DNA of 54,107 bases from Yinghuangia soli (lineage in GTDB: Bacteria; Actinomycetota; Actinomycetes; Streptomycetales; Streptomycetaceae). Position 1 is the first letter of the stretch. Every line of letters begins with the position of its first letter. Positions 8,848-18,113 of the stretch are shown here, piece after piece. The position numbers and the translations under genes were made by a program. Below the pieces are notes generated by a model. It was not told the DNA's origin. It did not search any database and worked only from the letters and a program-made list of their open reading frames with translations. The stretch covers positions 61,166 to 115,272 of the forward strand of contig NZ_JAKFHA010000015.1 of assembly GCF_021502675.1 (NCBI RefSeq), read 5' to 3'.

Positions 8848-9387
8848 TCAGTCGGCCGCGGACTCGACCAGCGCGCGCATCAGCGGCGTGGCGTCGATCC
8901 AGGCCAGCGGGTCGACCCGGCGCTGCGGCGCGGCGTAGCGGCGGATCAGTGCGGCGTTGCGCTGCAGCCAGGCCGCCACGTTCGCGCAGTACGGTGGCGG
9001 CATTTCGGCGATCAGGAAGGTGCTGCCGTCGGCCGCGACCCACAGCTCGTCCTGGTCGAGCAGCCACAGCCACGCGGCGGTTCCGGCCGGGCCGCGCGAG
9101 ACGATGGCCCGCACGCCGGCCCGGGTCGGCCGGACCGGACGCCCGTGCCCGGGCACGGCGTCGCCGTACCGGACCAGGCCGCGCGCGTCGAGGGTGTGCA
9201 GGGTGCGGGGCGAGATGCCGGGCGCGCCGTCGCCCTCCGCGTGGGTGCGCACCGCGCCGGTGGAGATCCGGGCGAGCGCGCGCCGAGCGGTGGACATGCG
9301 GACGGGCTTCATGGCCGACCCCGCGGCACCGGGCCGCGCGGTCGAGCCGGTCATGGTCGGGAGAGCGGGATTCCGAGTCAACGTCAT
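8848..9387 (-). CDS. hypothetical protein, possible winged-helix N-terminal half
   Basis: A 179-aa soluble protein I do not recognise. The part around residues 55-95 (ISPRTLHTLDARGLVRYGD, then RPVRPTRAGVRAI) looks like a winged helix, as in small DNA-binding proteins. The C-terminal half (DELWVAADGSTFLIAEMPPP, then WLQRNAALIRRYAAP) is compact and acidic to neutral. Start placed at ATG 9387 because CGGAG stands six bases upstream; ATG 9414 is also in frame but has no ribosome site. A 22-bp palindrome lies about 32 bases upstream, and a hairpin terminates the gene. An autoregulated regulator is possible but unproven. Confidence 0.6.
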   Translation of the reverse strand: MTLTRNPALPTMTGSTARPGAAGSAMKPVRMSTARRALARISTGAVRTHAEGDGAPGISPRTLHTLDARGLVRYGDAVPGHGRPVRPTRAGVRAIVSRGPAGTAAWLWLLDQDELWVAADGSTFLIAEMPPPYCANVAAWLQRNAALIRRYAAPQRRVDPLAWIDATPLMRALVESAAD

Positions 9388-9418
9388 ATCGAACTCCGCT
9401 TCTGGCGATGCCATTTCA

Positions 9419-9440
9419 ACCCGTTCGACAACGAACGGGT
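9419..9440 (-). promoter_or_regulatory. 22-bp palindrome, operator-like
   Basis: Perfect 9-bp arms ACCCGTTCG and CGAACGGGT around a 4-base centre, just upstream of the unknown gene read on the minus strand. A -35-like TTGTCA (complement of 9471-9476) and a weak -10 near 9449-9456 lie upstream, so a protein bound here would sit near or just after the transcription start. No regulator is known to bind it. Confidence 0.5.
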
Positions 9441-9675
9441 GGTGTTGGGAACTATTGTGCCAACCCGCACTGACAATCGGACCGTGCCGAAGGGCCTTCC
9501 GAGCTGCGGAAATACGCTGATGCGCAAGGTTCTTGAGGGGTGCCGCAGCCGGCGGGCAGGCGGCCTCGTCCGATGCGGTGGCGCCGTTGGTCCTTGCGGG
9601 TGAATGACGGGGCAGACGGCCGGGTCCGGTATGTCCCGGCCGTTAGGTTGTGGGGCGCCCGAGCGACGGAGTGCC

Positions 9676-11202
9676 ATGAACAGCCCGGTGACCCAGGACG
9701 ACCCGACCGCGCACGGGACGGCGCTTCCTGGCGCCCGCAGACCGGAACCGCCCGACGACCTGCGGACCGCACTGAGAGGCCGGTTCGCGGACGGGACGGC
9801 CTTCGCCGCGAGTGCCCGCGCGGTGCCGTACTGGCTCGCCGCGGTCTGCTACACCCTCTACGCGCTCTACTCGCTCCTCCGCCACCAGCGCATGGAAACC
9901 AACGCGTACGACCTCGGCCTGTTCGAGCAAGTCGTGCGCAGTTACGCGCACTTCGAGGCCCCGGTGTCCGACATCCGCGGGCCCGGCTTCAACGTCCTCG
10001 GGGAGCACTTCCACCCGATCCTCGCGCTGCTCGCCCCGGTCTACCGGCTCTTTCCCGGGGCCGCGACGCTGCTGGTCGCCCAGGCGCTGCTGATCGCGCT
10101 GTCGGTGGTGCCGATGACCCGGATCGGGCAGCGCGTCTTCGGCAACCTGGGCGGCGCCGCGTTCGGCGCGGCGTACGGGCTGAGCTGGGGACTGCAGAGC
10201 ACCATCGGCTTCGACTTCCACGAAGTGTGCTTCGCGATCCCGATGCTGGCGTTCGCGCTGGAGCGCTTCGTGCGCGCCGAGTACCGCGCAGGACTCCTGT
10301 GGCTGCTGCCGACCGTGCTGGTCAAGGAGGACCTGGCGCTGACGCTCGGCGCCGCCGGCCTGTTCCTGCTGATCCGCGGCCGGCGCCGACTGGCCGCCGC
10401 GGCGATCGGCGGCGGCGCCGCGGTGTTCGCGCTGACCGTGTTCGTGCTCCTCCCGGCCATGAACCCGCACGGCAACTATCCCTTCTGGGGCAACCTCAAC
10501 AGCGGCCCGCCCCGCGAGCGCGGCGTCGACCCGCTCGCCGGAGCCGACAGCGTCCCGGTCGGCGAACTCCTGCTGCGGCTGCCCGAACTGATGCTGTTCC
10601 CCAGCCAGAAGTGGATGACGCTGCTCCTGCTCCTGCTGCCCACCGGGTTCCTCGCGCTGCGCTCGCCGCTCATGCTGCTCGCCCTGCCCACCCTGCTGTG
10701 GCGCTTCACCTCGACCAACGCCCTGTACTGGAACGTCGGTTACCACTACAGCGCGGTCCTGATGCCGATCGTCTTCGCGGCCTTCGCGGACGCGGTGCTC
10801 AGCCTGCGCAAGTCCCCGCGCGATTGGCTGCGCCGGTACGCGGCGCAGGCCGCGGTGATCCCGATCGCCGTCTCCGTCGCCCTCGCACCCCACTTCCCGC
10901 TCATGCAGCTCGCCCACAAGCGGCCCTGGACGGTCGAGCCCAGAGTCGTCACCGCCCGCGCCATGCTGGCCGGAATCCCGGACGGCGCGCAGGTATCCGC
11001 ATCCGACCGCTTCGCCCCGCAGCTCACCGACCGGACCCGGGTGACGTTGTTCCCCACCGTGCTGCCCGGCCCCGGATGGGTGGCCGCGGCGCTGTGGGGC
11101 GGCGGCCCGGACTGGATGCCGCCGTACCTCGCCGCCCTCGAAGCACAGGGATTCCGGCAGGTCGCGGCCCGCGACGGCGTCCTGCTGCTGCGCCGCGACT
11201 GA
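9676..11202 (+). CDS. DUF2079 multi-pass membrane protein
   Basis: A 508-aa integral membrane protein with about ten to twelve hydrophobic helices, recognised as DUF2079 from ETNAYDLGLFEQVVRSYAHF, GEHFHPILALLAPVYRLFP and GFDFHEVCFAIPMLAFAL. The family resembles GT-C-fold membrane glycosyltransferases, and the acidic residues in the first loop (YDLGLFEQ) would be the catalytic type, but its reaction is not established. Start chosen at ATG 9676 with CGGAG five bases upstream; an earlier in-frame ATG at 9604 has no ribosome site. It appears to be a single gene. Confidence 0.8.
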   Translation: MNSPVTQDDPTAHGTALPGARRPEPPDDLRTALRGRFADGTAFAASARAVPYWLAAVCYTLYALYSLLRHQRMETNAYDLGLFEQVVRSYAHFEAPVSDIRGPGFNVLGEHFHPILALLAPVYRLFPGAATLLVAQALLIALSVVPMTRIGQRVFGNLGGAAFGAAYGLSWGLQSTIGFDFHEVCFAIPMLAFALERFVRAEYRAGLLWLLPTVLVKEDLALTLGAAGLFLLIRGRRRLAAAAIGGGAAVFALTVFVLLPAMNPHGNYPFWGNLNSGPPRERGVDPLAGADSVPVGELLLRLPELMLFPSQKWMTLLLLLLPTGFLALRSPLMLLALPTLLWRFTSTNALYWNVGYHYSAVLMPIVFAAFADAVLSLRKSPRDWLRRYAAQAAVIPIAVSVALAPHFPLMQLAHKRPWTVEPRVVTARAMLAGIPDGAQVSASDRFAPQLTDRTRVTLFPTVLPGPGWVAAALWGGGPDWMPPYLAALEAQGFRQVAARDGVLLLRRD

Positions 11203-11338
11203 CCGGCCGGGCGGCACGGTAGACCGGGCGGCGACGTTCCGCGCGGGGTCGAGGGAACTCCCTGGCGTGATCGCCCCGGCCTGCGACCATACTGCTGGCG
11301 GCGGCGCGAACCGGCGCAGCCAGGTGTGGGGAGGGTGA

Positions 11339-12772
11339 GTGGCGGCAAGTACGGTGACGCCTCCGGCAGCAGGCGCTGCGCCGAAGGCCGGTCCGCCGGC
11401 GCAGACGGCGGCCGGCGCGCAGGCCCGAATACCCGTCCCTGCCACCGGGCCGGACGACCGCAGATCCCTGGCCCAGCGGCTGCAGCGCAGCCTGGCCACC
11501 ACACCTCGGCGCCTGCGCGGCGCGGGTGCCGCGCTCGGCGTGCTGGTCGTCGTCTTCGGCCTGGTGGCCGGCCTCCAGATGAACCAACGGGCCCGCGCCG
11601 CTGACCGGGTGGCGACCTACAGCGGCCCGCTCAGCCAGGACGCCGCGGAGATTTACCGCTCGCTGGCGGACGCCGACACCACCGCGGCCGGCGGCTTCCT
11701 GCTCGCCGCGGAAGAGCCCGCCTCGGTCCGGCAGCGCTACGAGACCGACCTGGCCACCGCGTCCGACCTGCTCTCCCGGGCGGCGGCCCGCACCTCGATG
11801 TCCTCCGACGCGCACCAGGCGATCGCCGCACTGAACCGGCAGCTGCCGGTCTACGCGGGCCTCGTGGAGAACGCCCGCGCCAATAATCGCCGCGGCTACC
11901 CGCTCGGCGGCGCGTACCTGCGCTACGCCTCGGCGCTCATGCAGGACACCATGCTCGTGGACGCGCAGCGCCTGGTGGACTCCGAGACCCGGCGGCTGGA
12001 TGCGGACCACGCGGACGCCAAGGCGTTTCCGTGGGCCTCGGCGGTGCTCGGCGGACTCGTCCTCGGGGCGCTGGTGTGGTGCCAGTTCGCGCTCTTCCGC
12101 CGTACGAACCGGGTGGTCAACCTGGGCCTGGCCGGGGCCACCGCGGCGATGCTCGCCGGCGTGGTCTGGCTGCTGGTCGCCGCCACGTCGTCGGCAGCGT
12201 CGCTGTCCGACAGCCGGAGCCGGGGCTCCGCCCCGCTGCGGGCGCTGGACCAGGCCCGGTTCGACGCGCTGCAGGCGCACGCCGCGGAGAACCTCAACCT
12301 GGTCGCGCGCGGCGCCAGCACGATCTACGCGGCGGACTGGGGCACCGAGGTCGCCGCCCTGACGAAGGGCGGGGGACCGGACGGGAAGGGCGCCGGGCCG
12401 GGGTCGCTGGCCCGTGCCGAGGCGCTGTCCCCGGGCGACACCACCGGGCTGCTGCGCGAGGCCCGCGCGCAGTTCGACCTCTGGCAGAAGCGGCACGAGG
12501 ACGCCACGGCGCTCGAAGGGAAGGGCGACTACGACGCCGCGCTCAAGCTCACCGTGGACGCATCCGGCGGCGCGACCTCCGACGCCGCGTTCACCGCCAT
12601 GGACCAGCGGCTCAACGACGCCGCACAGATCCAGAAGGCCGAGTTCGCCCGCGCGGTGCGCGGCGTGGACGGCGACCTGAAGACCGCCGCGATCGGCATC
12701 GCCGTCCTGGCCCTGCCCGCGCTGTACGGCGTGGTCCGGGGCATCGGCCGCCGACTCGCCGAATACCGATAG
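11339..12772 (+). CDS. glnX: GlnX-like membrane sensor protein
   Basis: A 477-aa membrane protein with four predicted helices: one near residues 57-78, two back-to-back near 230-285 and one near the C-terminus (IAVLALPALYGVVRG). The two regions between helices are large and extracytoplasmic. This topology, and its place ten bases before a glutamate-binding protein gene, match GlnX (Rv0412c type), which in mycobacteria works with GlnH to sense external aspartate/glutamate and signal to kinase PknG. It starts at GTG after a GGGAGGG ribosome site. The kinase gene is missing here. Identity is based on layout and general resemblance, not alignment. Confidence 0.65.
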   Translation: MAASTVTPPAAGAAPKAGPPAQTAAGAQARIPVPATGPDDRRSLAQRLQRSLATTPRRLRGAGAALGVLVVVFGLVAGLQMNQRARAADRVATYSGPLSQDAAEIYRSLADADTTAAGGFLLAAEEPASVRQRYETDLATASDLLSRAAARTSMSSDAHQAIAALNRQLPVYAGLVENARANNRRGYPLGGAYLRYASALMQDTMLVDAQRLVDSETRRLDADHADAKAFPWASAVLGGLVLGALVWCQFALFRRTNRVVNLGLAGATAAMLAGVVWLLVAATSSAASLSDSRSRGSAPLRALDQARFDALQAHAAENLNLVARGASTIYAADWGTEVAALTKGGGPDGKGAGPGSLARAEALSPGDTTGLLREARAQFDLWQKRHEDATALEGKGDYDAALKLTVDASGGATSDAAFTAMDQRLNDAAQIQKAEFARAVRGVDGDLKTAAIGIAVLALPALYGVVRGIGRRLAEYR

Positions 12773-12781
12773 GGGACGGGC

Positions 12782-13711
12782 ATGAGCATGCGTACCGCAA
12801 CGGCCCGCCTGGGCACCGTCCTGGTCGTGCTGGCCGCCGGCGTGTTCGGCACCGCGAGCTCGCGTGCGGGCAGCGGCCCCGGCGACGCGCAGCCCGCGGC
12901 CGCCGCGGCCCCGGCCGCCGCCGCGGAGGACGCCGCCTGCGACACGGCCACGAGCCTGCCGCCCGCCAAGAAGGCAGGCGCGAAGATCGAGGCGATCAGG
13001 AAGCACGGCTCCCTGGTCGTCGGCATCGACCAGAACAGCTACAACTGGGGCTACCGCAACGCGGTGACCGGCGAGATCCAGGGCTTCGACATCGACCTCG
13101 CGAAGGCGATCGCGACCGCGATCTTCGGCGAGCCGAAGCTCACCCTCAAGGCGGTGCCCACCGCCCGGCGCATCGAGGCGGTCAAGAACGGCGAGGTCGA
13201 CATGATCGTCCGGACCATGACCATCACCTGCGAGCGCATGAAGGAAGTCGCCTTCTCGTCCCCGTACTTCAAGGTCAGCCAGTCGCTCGTGGTGCCCAAG
13301 TCGGTCAAGGCGGCCACCGTCGCCGAAGGGCTCAAGGGCAAGCGGGTGTGCGCGGCCGCCAAGTCGTCGTCCGAGACCGAACTGGCCTCGGGCAAGCACG
13401 CCACCGCCGAGGTGAAGATCGTGGAGAACCAGCTCGACTGCCTGGTCCTCATGCAGCTCGGCAAGATCGACGCCACCCTCGCGGACACCGTCCTCGCGTA
13501 CGCCCAGGTCGCCCAGGACGACATGGTCCAGGTGCAGGGCGAGCCGATCGTGCCCGCCTTCATGGGCATCGCGATGAACAAAGCGGACACCGACCTGATC
13601 GCCTGGGTCAACCAGGTGCTGGTCGACTACCGGACCAGCGGCCAGTGGCTCAAGGCGTACGACAAGTGGCTGCGCTCATCGATGGAAGGGCATGAGAGGT
13701 GGCTGCCCTGA
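12782..13711 (+). CDS. glnH: GlnH-like glutamate/amino-acid-binding protein
   Basis: A 309-aa exported solute-binding protein of the SBP family 3 type. A signal peptide covers about residues 1-30; the mature part has LVVGIDQNSYNWGYRN, GEIQGFDIDLAKAIA, RRIEAVKNGEVDMIVRTMTI and MKEVAFSSPYFKVSQSLVVP, all typical of amino-acid-binding domains. Unlike mycobacterial GlnH I see no lipobox Cys at the end of the signal peptide, so it may be freely secreted. It starts nine bases after the GlnX-like gene stop and has no transporter genes beside it, which supports sensing rather than uptake. It is convergent with the monooxygenase gene. Confidence 0.8.
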   Translation: MSMRTATARLGTVLVVLAAGVFGTASSRAGSGPGDAQPAAAAAPAAAAEDAACDTATSLPPAKKAGAKIEAIRKHGSLVVGIDQNSYNWGYRNAVTGEIQGFDIDLAKAIATAIFGEPKLTLKAVPTARRIEAVKNGEVDMIVRTMTITCERMKEVAFSSPYFKVSQSLVVPKSVKAATVAEGLKGKRVCAAAKSSSETELASGKHATAEVKIVENQLDCLVLMQLGKIDATLADTVLAYAQVAQDDMVQVQGEPIVPAFMGIAMNKADTDLIAWVNQVLVDYRTSGQWLKAYDKWLRSSMEGHERWLP

Positions 13712-13730
13712 CACACGCCCTCAGCGGGCA

Positions 13731-15299
13731 CTACCCTGCGTGTTCCCGTACCGGAGGGTTGCGGGGCACGCGGGGCGCGGCCAGGGCTGCGCGTTTGGTC
13801 GGGCGCAGGGTGCGGTGCAGGTCGCCGCGCATCGTGGTGGCCGCGTCCAGCAGGTAGTTCTGCCGGACCAGCCACGGGCTGTGGTCGCCCTGCCGCGGGA
13901 ACGCCTGGATCGAGCGCTGGATGTAGCCGGACGCGAGGTCGAGCAGCGGCCGCTCGGCCAGTACCCGTTCGGGCTCCGGGACGACGGACGCGTACCCGTA
14001 CCGGTCCATGTGCCGCAGCACCTTGCACACCAGCCGCGAGCTCAGGTCCGCGCGCAGTGTCCACGAGGCGTTCGTGTAGCCGATGCACACCGCGAAGTTG
14101 GGCAGGCCGGTGAGCATGAGGCCGCGCCACACGAACTGCCGGGCCAGGTCGACCGGCTCGCCGTCCACATACGGCGTGATGCCGCCGAACGCGAGCAGTT
14201 GCAGACCGGTCGCGCTCACCACGATGTCGGCCTCGAGGGTCTGCCCGGACGCCAGCCGGATGCCTTCGGGTACGAACCGGTCGATGCGGTCGGTCACCAC
14301 GTCGGCCTTGCCCTGCCGGATCGCGGTGAAGATGTCCGCGTCCGGGGCCGCGCACAGGCGCTGGTCCCACGGGTCGTAGTCCGGTGTGAAGTGCTCCTTG
14401 ACGGTTTGCTCGTCCTGCAGCATCCGGGTGTTGAGACGTGTCAGCAGGCGGCGCATGGTCTGCGGGCGGCGCCGGCACAGCTGGTAGAAGCCGAGCGTGA
14501 ACAGTACGTTCTTCATCCGCACCACGCTGTGCGCGGGGCGGGCCGGGAGCACCTTGCGGACCGCGTCGGCGATCATGTCGCGGCCCGGGACGGGGCTGAT
14601 CCAGGTGGGGGAGCGCTGCAGCATCGTGACGCGTGCGGCCGCGTCGGCCATCGCGGGGACCAGGGTGACCGCGGTCGCGCCGCTGCCCACGACCACGACG
14701 CGCTTGTCCCGGTAGTCGAGATCGTCCGGCCAGAACTGCGGGTGCACCAAGCGGCCGCCGAAGTCCTCGACGCCGGGGAAGTCGGGGGTGTGTCCCTGGT
14801 CGTAGCTGTAGTAGCCGGCGCAGGCGTACAGGAAGTCGCAGGTCAGAGTGCGCTGCTCGGACGCGGTACCGTTTGCCGCGGATCCGTCGCCGGCCGGGGA
14901 CGTCTCGACGGTCAGCGTCCAACGGGCCGTGTCCGAGGACCAGTCCGCACGCACCACCTTGGTACGGAAGCGGATCCGCCGGTCGATGCCGTACTCCGCG
15001 GCGGTCTCCCGGATGTAGCGCAGGATCGCATCGCCGTCCGCGATCGCCTTCGCCTCGCGCCACGGCCGGAACGGGTACCCCAGCGTGAACATGTCCGAGT
15101 CGGACCGCACGCCGGGGTACCGGAACAGATCCCAGGTGCCGCCGATGGCGTCCCTGGCCTCCAGGATCGTGTACGTCCGCTCCGGGCACTCGGTCTGCAA
15201 CCGGTACGCCGCGCCGACGCCGGACAACCCGGCGCCCACGATCACCACGTCGACGTGTTCGGGCTCGGGCTCGGGCGGAAGGCTTGCGGCGGTCGTCAT
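13731..15299 (-). CDS. Baeyer-Villiger flavin monooxygenase, EthA type
   Basis: A 522-aa FAD/NADPH-dependent monooxygenase. The FAD Rossmann motif is at about residues 20-34 (VIVGAGLSGVGAAYRL), the Baeyer-Villiger fingerprint FGGRLVHPQFWP is at about 185-196 (F-x-G-x-x-x-H-x-x-x-W-P), and the NADPH motif VVVVGSGATAVTLVPAM follows at once. This arrangement matches the EthA branch, which oxidises ketones to esters and activates thioamide drugs in mycobacteria. It starts at ATG 15299. The native substrate is not known. It appears to be a single gene. Confidence 0.85.
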   Translation of the reverse strand: MTTAASLPPEPEPEHVDVVIVGAGLSGVGAAYRLQTECPERTYTILEARDAIGGTWDLFRYPGVRSDSDMFTLGYPFRPWREAKAIADGDAILRYIRETAAEYGIDRRIRFRTKVVRADWSSDTARWTLTVETSPAGDGSAANGTASEQRTLTCDFLYACAGYYSYDQGHTPDFPGVEDFGGRLVHPQFWPDDLDYRDKRVVVVGSGATAVTLVPAMADAAARVTMLQRSPTWISPVPGRDMIADAVRKVLPARPAHSVVRMKNVLFTLGFYQLCRRRPQTMRRLLTRLNTRMLQDEQTVKEHFTPDYDPWDQRLCAAPDADIFTAIRQGKADVVTDRIDRFVPEGIRLASGQTLEADIVVSATGLQLLAFGGITPYVDGEPVDLARQFVWRGLMLTGLPNFAVCIGYTNASWTLRADLSSRLVCKVLRHMDRYGYASVVPEPERVLAERPLLDLASGYIQRSIQAFPRQGDHSPWLVRQNYLLDAATTMRGDLHRTLRPTKRAALAAPRVPRNPPVREHAG

Positions 15300-15370
15300 G
15301 CCGTCAGTGTCCGGAGCGGCGGCCTCGTACTACAAGGGGCCGCCGCACAGTGTTGCGCCGTCCGGGCCGC

Positions 15371-16099
15371 TCAGCCGATGAACTCGCGGGCGCCGTAGTG
15401 CACCCGGGCCTTCGACCAGTCGCCGCCCAGCGTGGCGACGAAGCGCTGCACGACCGGCAGGTCGGTGCGCTCGGCCACCAGGATCAGCTTGCCGCCGCGG
15501 ACCGTCACCGAGCCGCCGTACAGCACGTCGCGCGCCTCGGCATCGGCCAGCAGCCCGTCGTGCAGCCGCGTCACGTCGACCCCCGGGACCTCGACCTCGA
15601 CCGCGGTGGCCTGCGGCGACGAGGCCGGCAGGTAGTCGAAGACCAGGACCGACTCCTGGTTGTACCGGGTGCGCACGCGCTCGGCGATGGCGCGCAGTTC
15701 CTCGGGGGTGACGTCGTCCACGTCGAAGGACCGCGAGCGCTCGTACGTCGCCGCCTGCAGGTCGCTCGACCAGAACACCCCGTCGAGCAGCGACGACTCC
15801 TCCGGGTCCCCGCCGCCGGCCCGCACCAGGGCGCGCACCTCGCAGCCGAACCGGCCGAGCTCGGTCGCCAGTCGCGGGTCCTGCGGGTCGGTGATGAGCG
15901 CAGTGTTGTCGGTCGCGAAGATCTCCGCGTCCGGCAGCTGCTGCCGGGTGTGGCCGGGCGAGGCGTCCGCCGCGCAGCCCGGCACGTGCGGCCGCGCTGC
16001 GGCGGTCTGCGTACCGGCGGCGCCGAGCGTGAGGCCGAAGGACAGGACGAGAGCAGCAGGCCAGCGCGTGGCGCGGGTGCGGCGCAGGGACGGAATCAC
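15371..16099 (-). CDS. secreted hypothetical protein
   Basis: A 242-aa exported protein with a signal peptide in residues 1-36 (ALVLSFGLTLGAAGTQTAAA). The mature part has two Cys (VPGCAAD, FGCEVRA), alternating charged and hydrophobic stretches, and the C-terminal segment VVQRFVATLGGDWSKARVHY. I do not recognise a family, and no catalytic motif is apparent. It is followed by the monooxygenase gene on the same strand, 71 bases later, but nothing else ties them together. Confidence 0.7.
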   Translation of the reverse strand: MIPSLRRTRATRWPAALVLSFGLTLGAAGTQTAAARPHVPGCAADASPGHTRQQLPDAEIFATDNTALITDPQDPRLATELGRFGCEVRALVRAGGGDPEESSLLDGVFWSSDLQAATYERSRSFDVDDVTPEELRAIAERVRTRYNQESVLVFDYLPASSPQATAVEVEVPGVDVTRLHDGLLADAEARDVLYGGSVTVRGGKLILVAERTDLPVVQRFVATLGGDWSKARVHYGAREFIG

Positions 16100-16161
16100 C
16101 GGTGGTTCCCCCGAGAAGGTTCAAGATCGGGCACGTTCGCGGCCAACGTACCGGACCGTTG

Positions 16162-17037
16162 TTAACTGCTCGTGCCGGCACCCGTGCCGGCCGCCGTGGC
16201 GGCGGTGCGGTCTGCGGAGCCGGGGTCGGGGGCGTTTCCGGGGGCGGGGACGAGCGCGCCGACCGGGCCGGAAGATGCCGGGCCGGGGCCTTCGCGGTGC
16301 CGGGACTCGTTCTCCAAGAGCGCCAGGGCGCGGGCGAGTTGCTCTTCGAGGGAGGCCAGGCGCTCTTCCAGGCGGGCGGTCTCGGCGCGGTCCTCGGCCT
16401 GCTGCTCGGGCAGGATCACGCGCGATGCGATGGTCGCGGTGACCACACCCATCATGCCGATGCCGACCACCATGAGGACCACGCCGACCAGGCGTCCTTC
16501 CGGGGTGACGGGGTGCAGGTCCCCGTATCCGACGGTGGTGACCGTGCTTATGGCCCACCACAGGGCGTCCGGGTAGTCGGTGATGTTCGCGTTCTCGGCG
16601 CCGCGTTCCGGGGCCAGGACCGCGGCCGCGCCGGAGACGAGGATGGTCAGCACGAGCGCCACGGTGCTCACCAGCAGGCGCTCGGAGCGGCCGCGGTGCG
16701 CGATCATGCCGATCCGGCCGATCACCGCGATCAGCCGCAGGAGCCGCATCGCGGGCAATGCCACCGCGGCCAGGTCGAGCGGGTGCGTGCGGACGAACCG
16801 CCAGCGGTCCCGGCTCAGTTTCAGCCGCACGAGGTAGTCGGTGAGGAACACCGCCCACACCCCGTACTCGATCCACAGCACCGGCTGCGAGGTCGCGCGC
16901 AGCGCCTCGCCGACCACGAACGTGGTGAGCGAGACGACCGCGAGCAGCGTCAGCCACGGCGTGGTCACCCGCTCCCAGCGGTCGTACGCCGCGGAGCGGT
17001 GGGTGGGTTTGACCGGCGGCAGGGATGGTGGTGGCAC
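16162..17037 (-). CDS. potassium channel protein
   Basis: A 291-aa channel. The selectivity filter TTVGYGD is near residue 168, followed by the last pore helix (VGVVLMVVGIGMMGVVTATIAS). Upstream are four hydrophobic segments, including one with spaced Arg (MRLLRLIAVIGRIGMIAHRGR) like an S4 voltage-sensing helix, so the layout is a six-helix Kv-type subunit. After the pore comes a coiled coil (ARLEERLASLEEQLARALALLENES), probably for tetramer assembly, then a disordered Pro/Ala/Gly tail. GTG start at 17037 with GGGAG about seven bases upstream. It ends with TAA. Confidence 0.85.
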   Translation of the reverse strand: MPPPSLPPVKPTHRSAAYDRWERVTTPWLTLLAVVSLTTFVVGEALRATSQPVLWIEYGVWAVFLTDYLVRLKLSRDRWRFVRTHPLDLAAVALPAMRLLRLIAVIGRIGMIAHRGRSERLLVSTVALVLTILVSGAAAVLAPERGAENANITDYPDALWWAISTVTTVGYGDLHPVTPEGRLVGVVLMVVGIGMMGVVTATIASRVILPEQQAEDRAETARLEERLASLEEQLARALALLENESRHREGPGPASSGPVGALVPAPGNAPDPGSADRTAATAAGTGAGTSS

Positions 17038-17195
17038 GGTGGGACTCCCGGGACGATGTGGTCTGCGCCGAAGTCTGGCGGACGCACGGGCGCGCTGTCG
17101 TGCACCCATCCGGGCGGTTGCCGTGGCCCGTGCCGGATGCCGAGCCGGGACCTGCGCCGGAAGTTCGTGCCGGAAGTCCGTGCTGGTCGGCCGGG

Positions 17196-17966
17196 TCAGG
17201 AGGCGGCGGCCTCGGCCGGGTCGGGGCGGCGGTAGATGCCCTGCCAGCGGTGCCACGGGCCGGGCTCGCCGGTGGCCGGGTCGATGGCGTCGATGTGCAG
17301 CGGGACGACGGGGGTGCTGCCGGCCAGCAGCGCGGCCAGGCTCGGCTCGGCGAAGAAGTGCGAGTACAGGCCGGGGGTGCCCGGGAGTTCGTAGCGGACC
17401 GTGAACGAGCCGTCGTCCGCGCGCTCGACGAGCTCGTGCGGACGGTTGGTGCGGGCCCGGTCGGAGTTGACCTGGAGGCAGAACAGCCCTCCGGGCTCGA
17501 CCCGTTCGAGGGCGGCGCTGATGTGCGCGGAGGCCTGCGCGCGGGTGCCGTGCTGGAAGACGTTGAGTCCGATGACGACCGGGTAGACGGCGTCGCCGGG
17601 CAGGGCCGAGAGGTCGCCGAGCACGAGCCGGTCGGCGCGGTCCGGGGCGCGCTCGCTCAGCGAGGCCAGGCCCGCCGCGGCGATGTCGAGGCCGACGAGG
17701 TCGAGGCCGGCGGCCACCAGGGGAAGGTAGTTGCGCCCGTTGCCGGGACCGATGCACAGGCCGGGGCCGGGCAGCAGGCCGTGCTGCTCGGCGGCGGCCG
17801 CGATGGCGGTCACGAAGCCGTCCGGCGGCAGGTCGAGGAAGCGTCCCTCGGAGAACGCGGCGTCCCAGAACGCCGCGGCGATGGCGACCTGGTCGCCCAC
17901 GGCGTCGAGAGTCTCGCGGGTCTCGCGGGCGAGAGGCTCGGGCTGCGGCGTCGCGGGCTGGCTCAC
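17196..17966 (-). CDS. class I SAM-dependent methyltransferase
   Basis: A 256-aa methyltransferase. Motif I appears as LCIGPGNGRNYLPLVAAG, followed by the acidic strand end LVGLDIAAAGLASLSE, and motif post-I/II as DAVYPVVIGLNVFQHG; EPGGLFCLQVNSDR is the later strand. The glycine motif is slightly unusual (GPGNGRN rather than GxGxG). Start chosen at GTG 17966 because AGGAG lies five bases upstream; the GTG at 17972 overlaps that ribosome site. The end of the protein (GPWHRWQGIYRR) resembles small-molecule methyltransferases. Substrate unknown. Confidence 0.75.
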   Translation of the reverse strand: MSQPATPQPEPLARETRETLDAVGDQVAIAAAFWDAAFSEGRFLDLPPDGFVTAIAAAAEQHGLLPGPGLCIGPGNGRNYLPLVAAGLDLVGLDIAAAGLASLSERAPDRADRLVLGDLSALPGDAVYPVVIGLNVFQHGTRAQASAHISAALERVEPGGLFCLQVNSDRARTNRPHELVERADDGSFTVRYELPGTPGLYSHFFAEPSLAALLAGSTPVVPLHIDAIDPATGEPGPWHRWQGIYRRPDPAEAAAS

Positions 17967-18113
17967 GGGCACTCCTGGGGCTGCGGTCGGGCGCGGGACG
18001 GGCGCATGCGGGACGGCCGGCCCCGACGCTACCGGGCCCCGGCAGCCTGTCGTCCGGAGCCGCTCGGAGTCGCCAGGAGTCGCGCGGAGTCGTCCGGCGT
18101 CGTCCGGAGTCGT

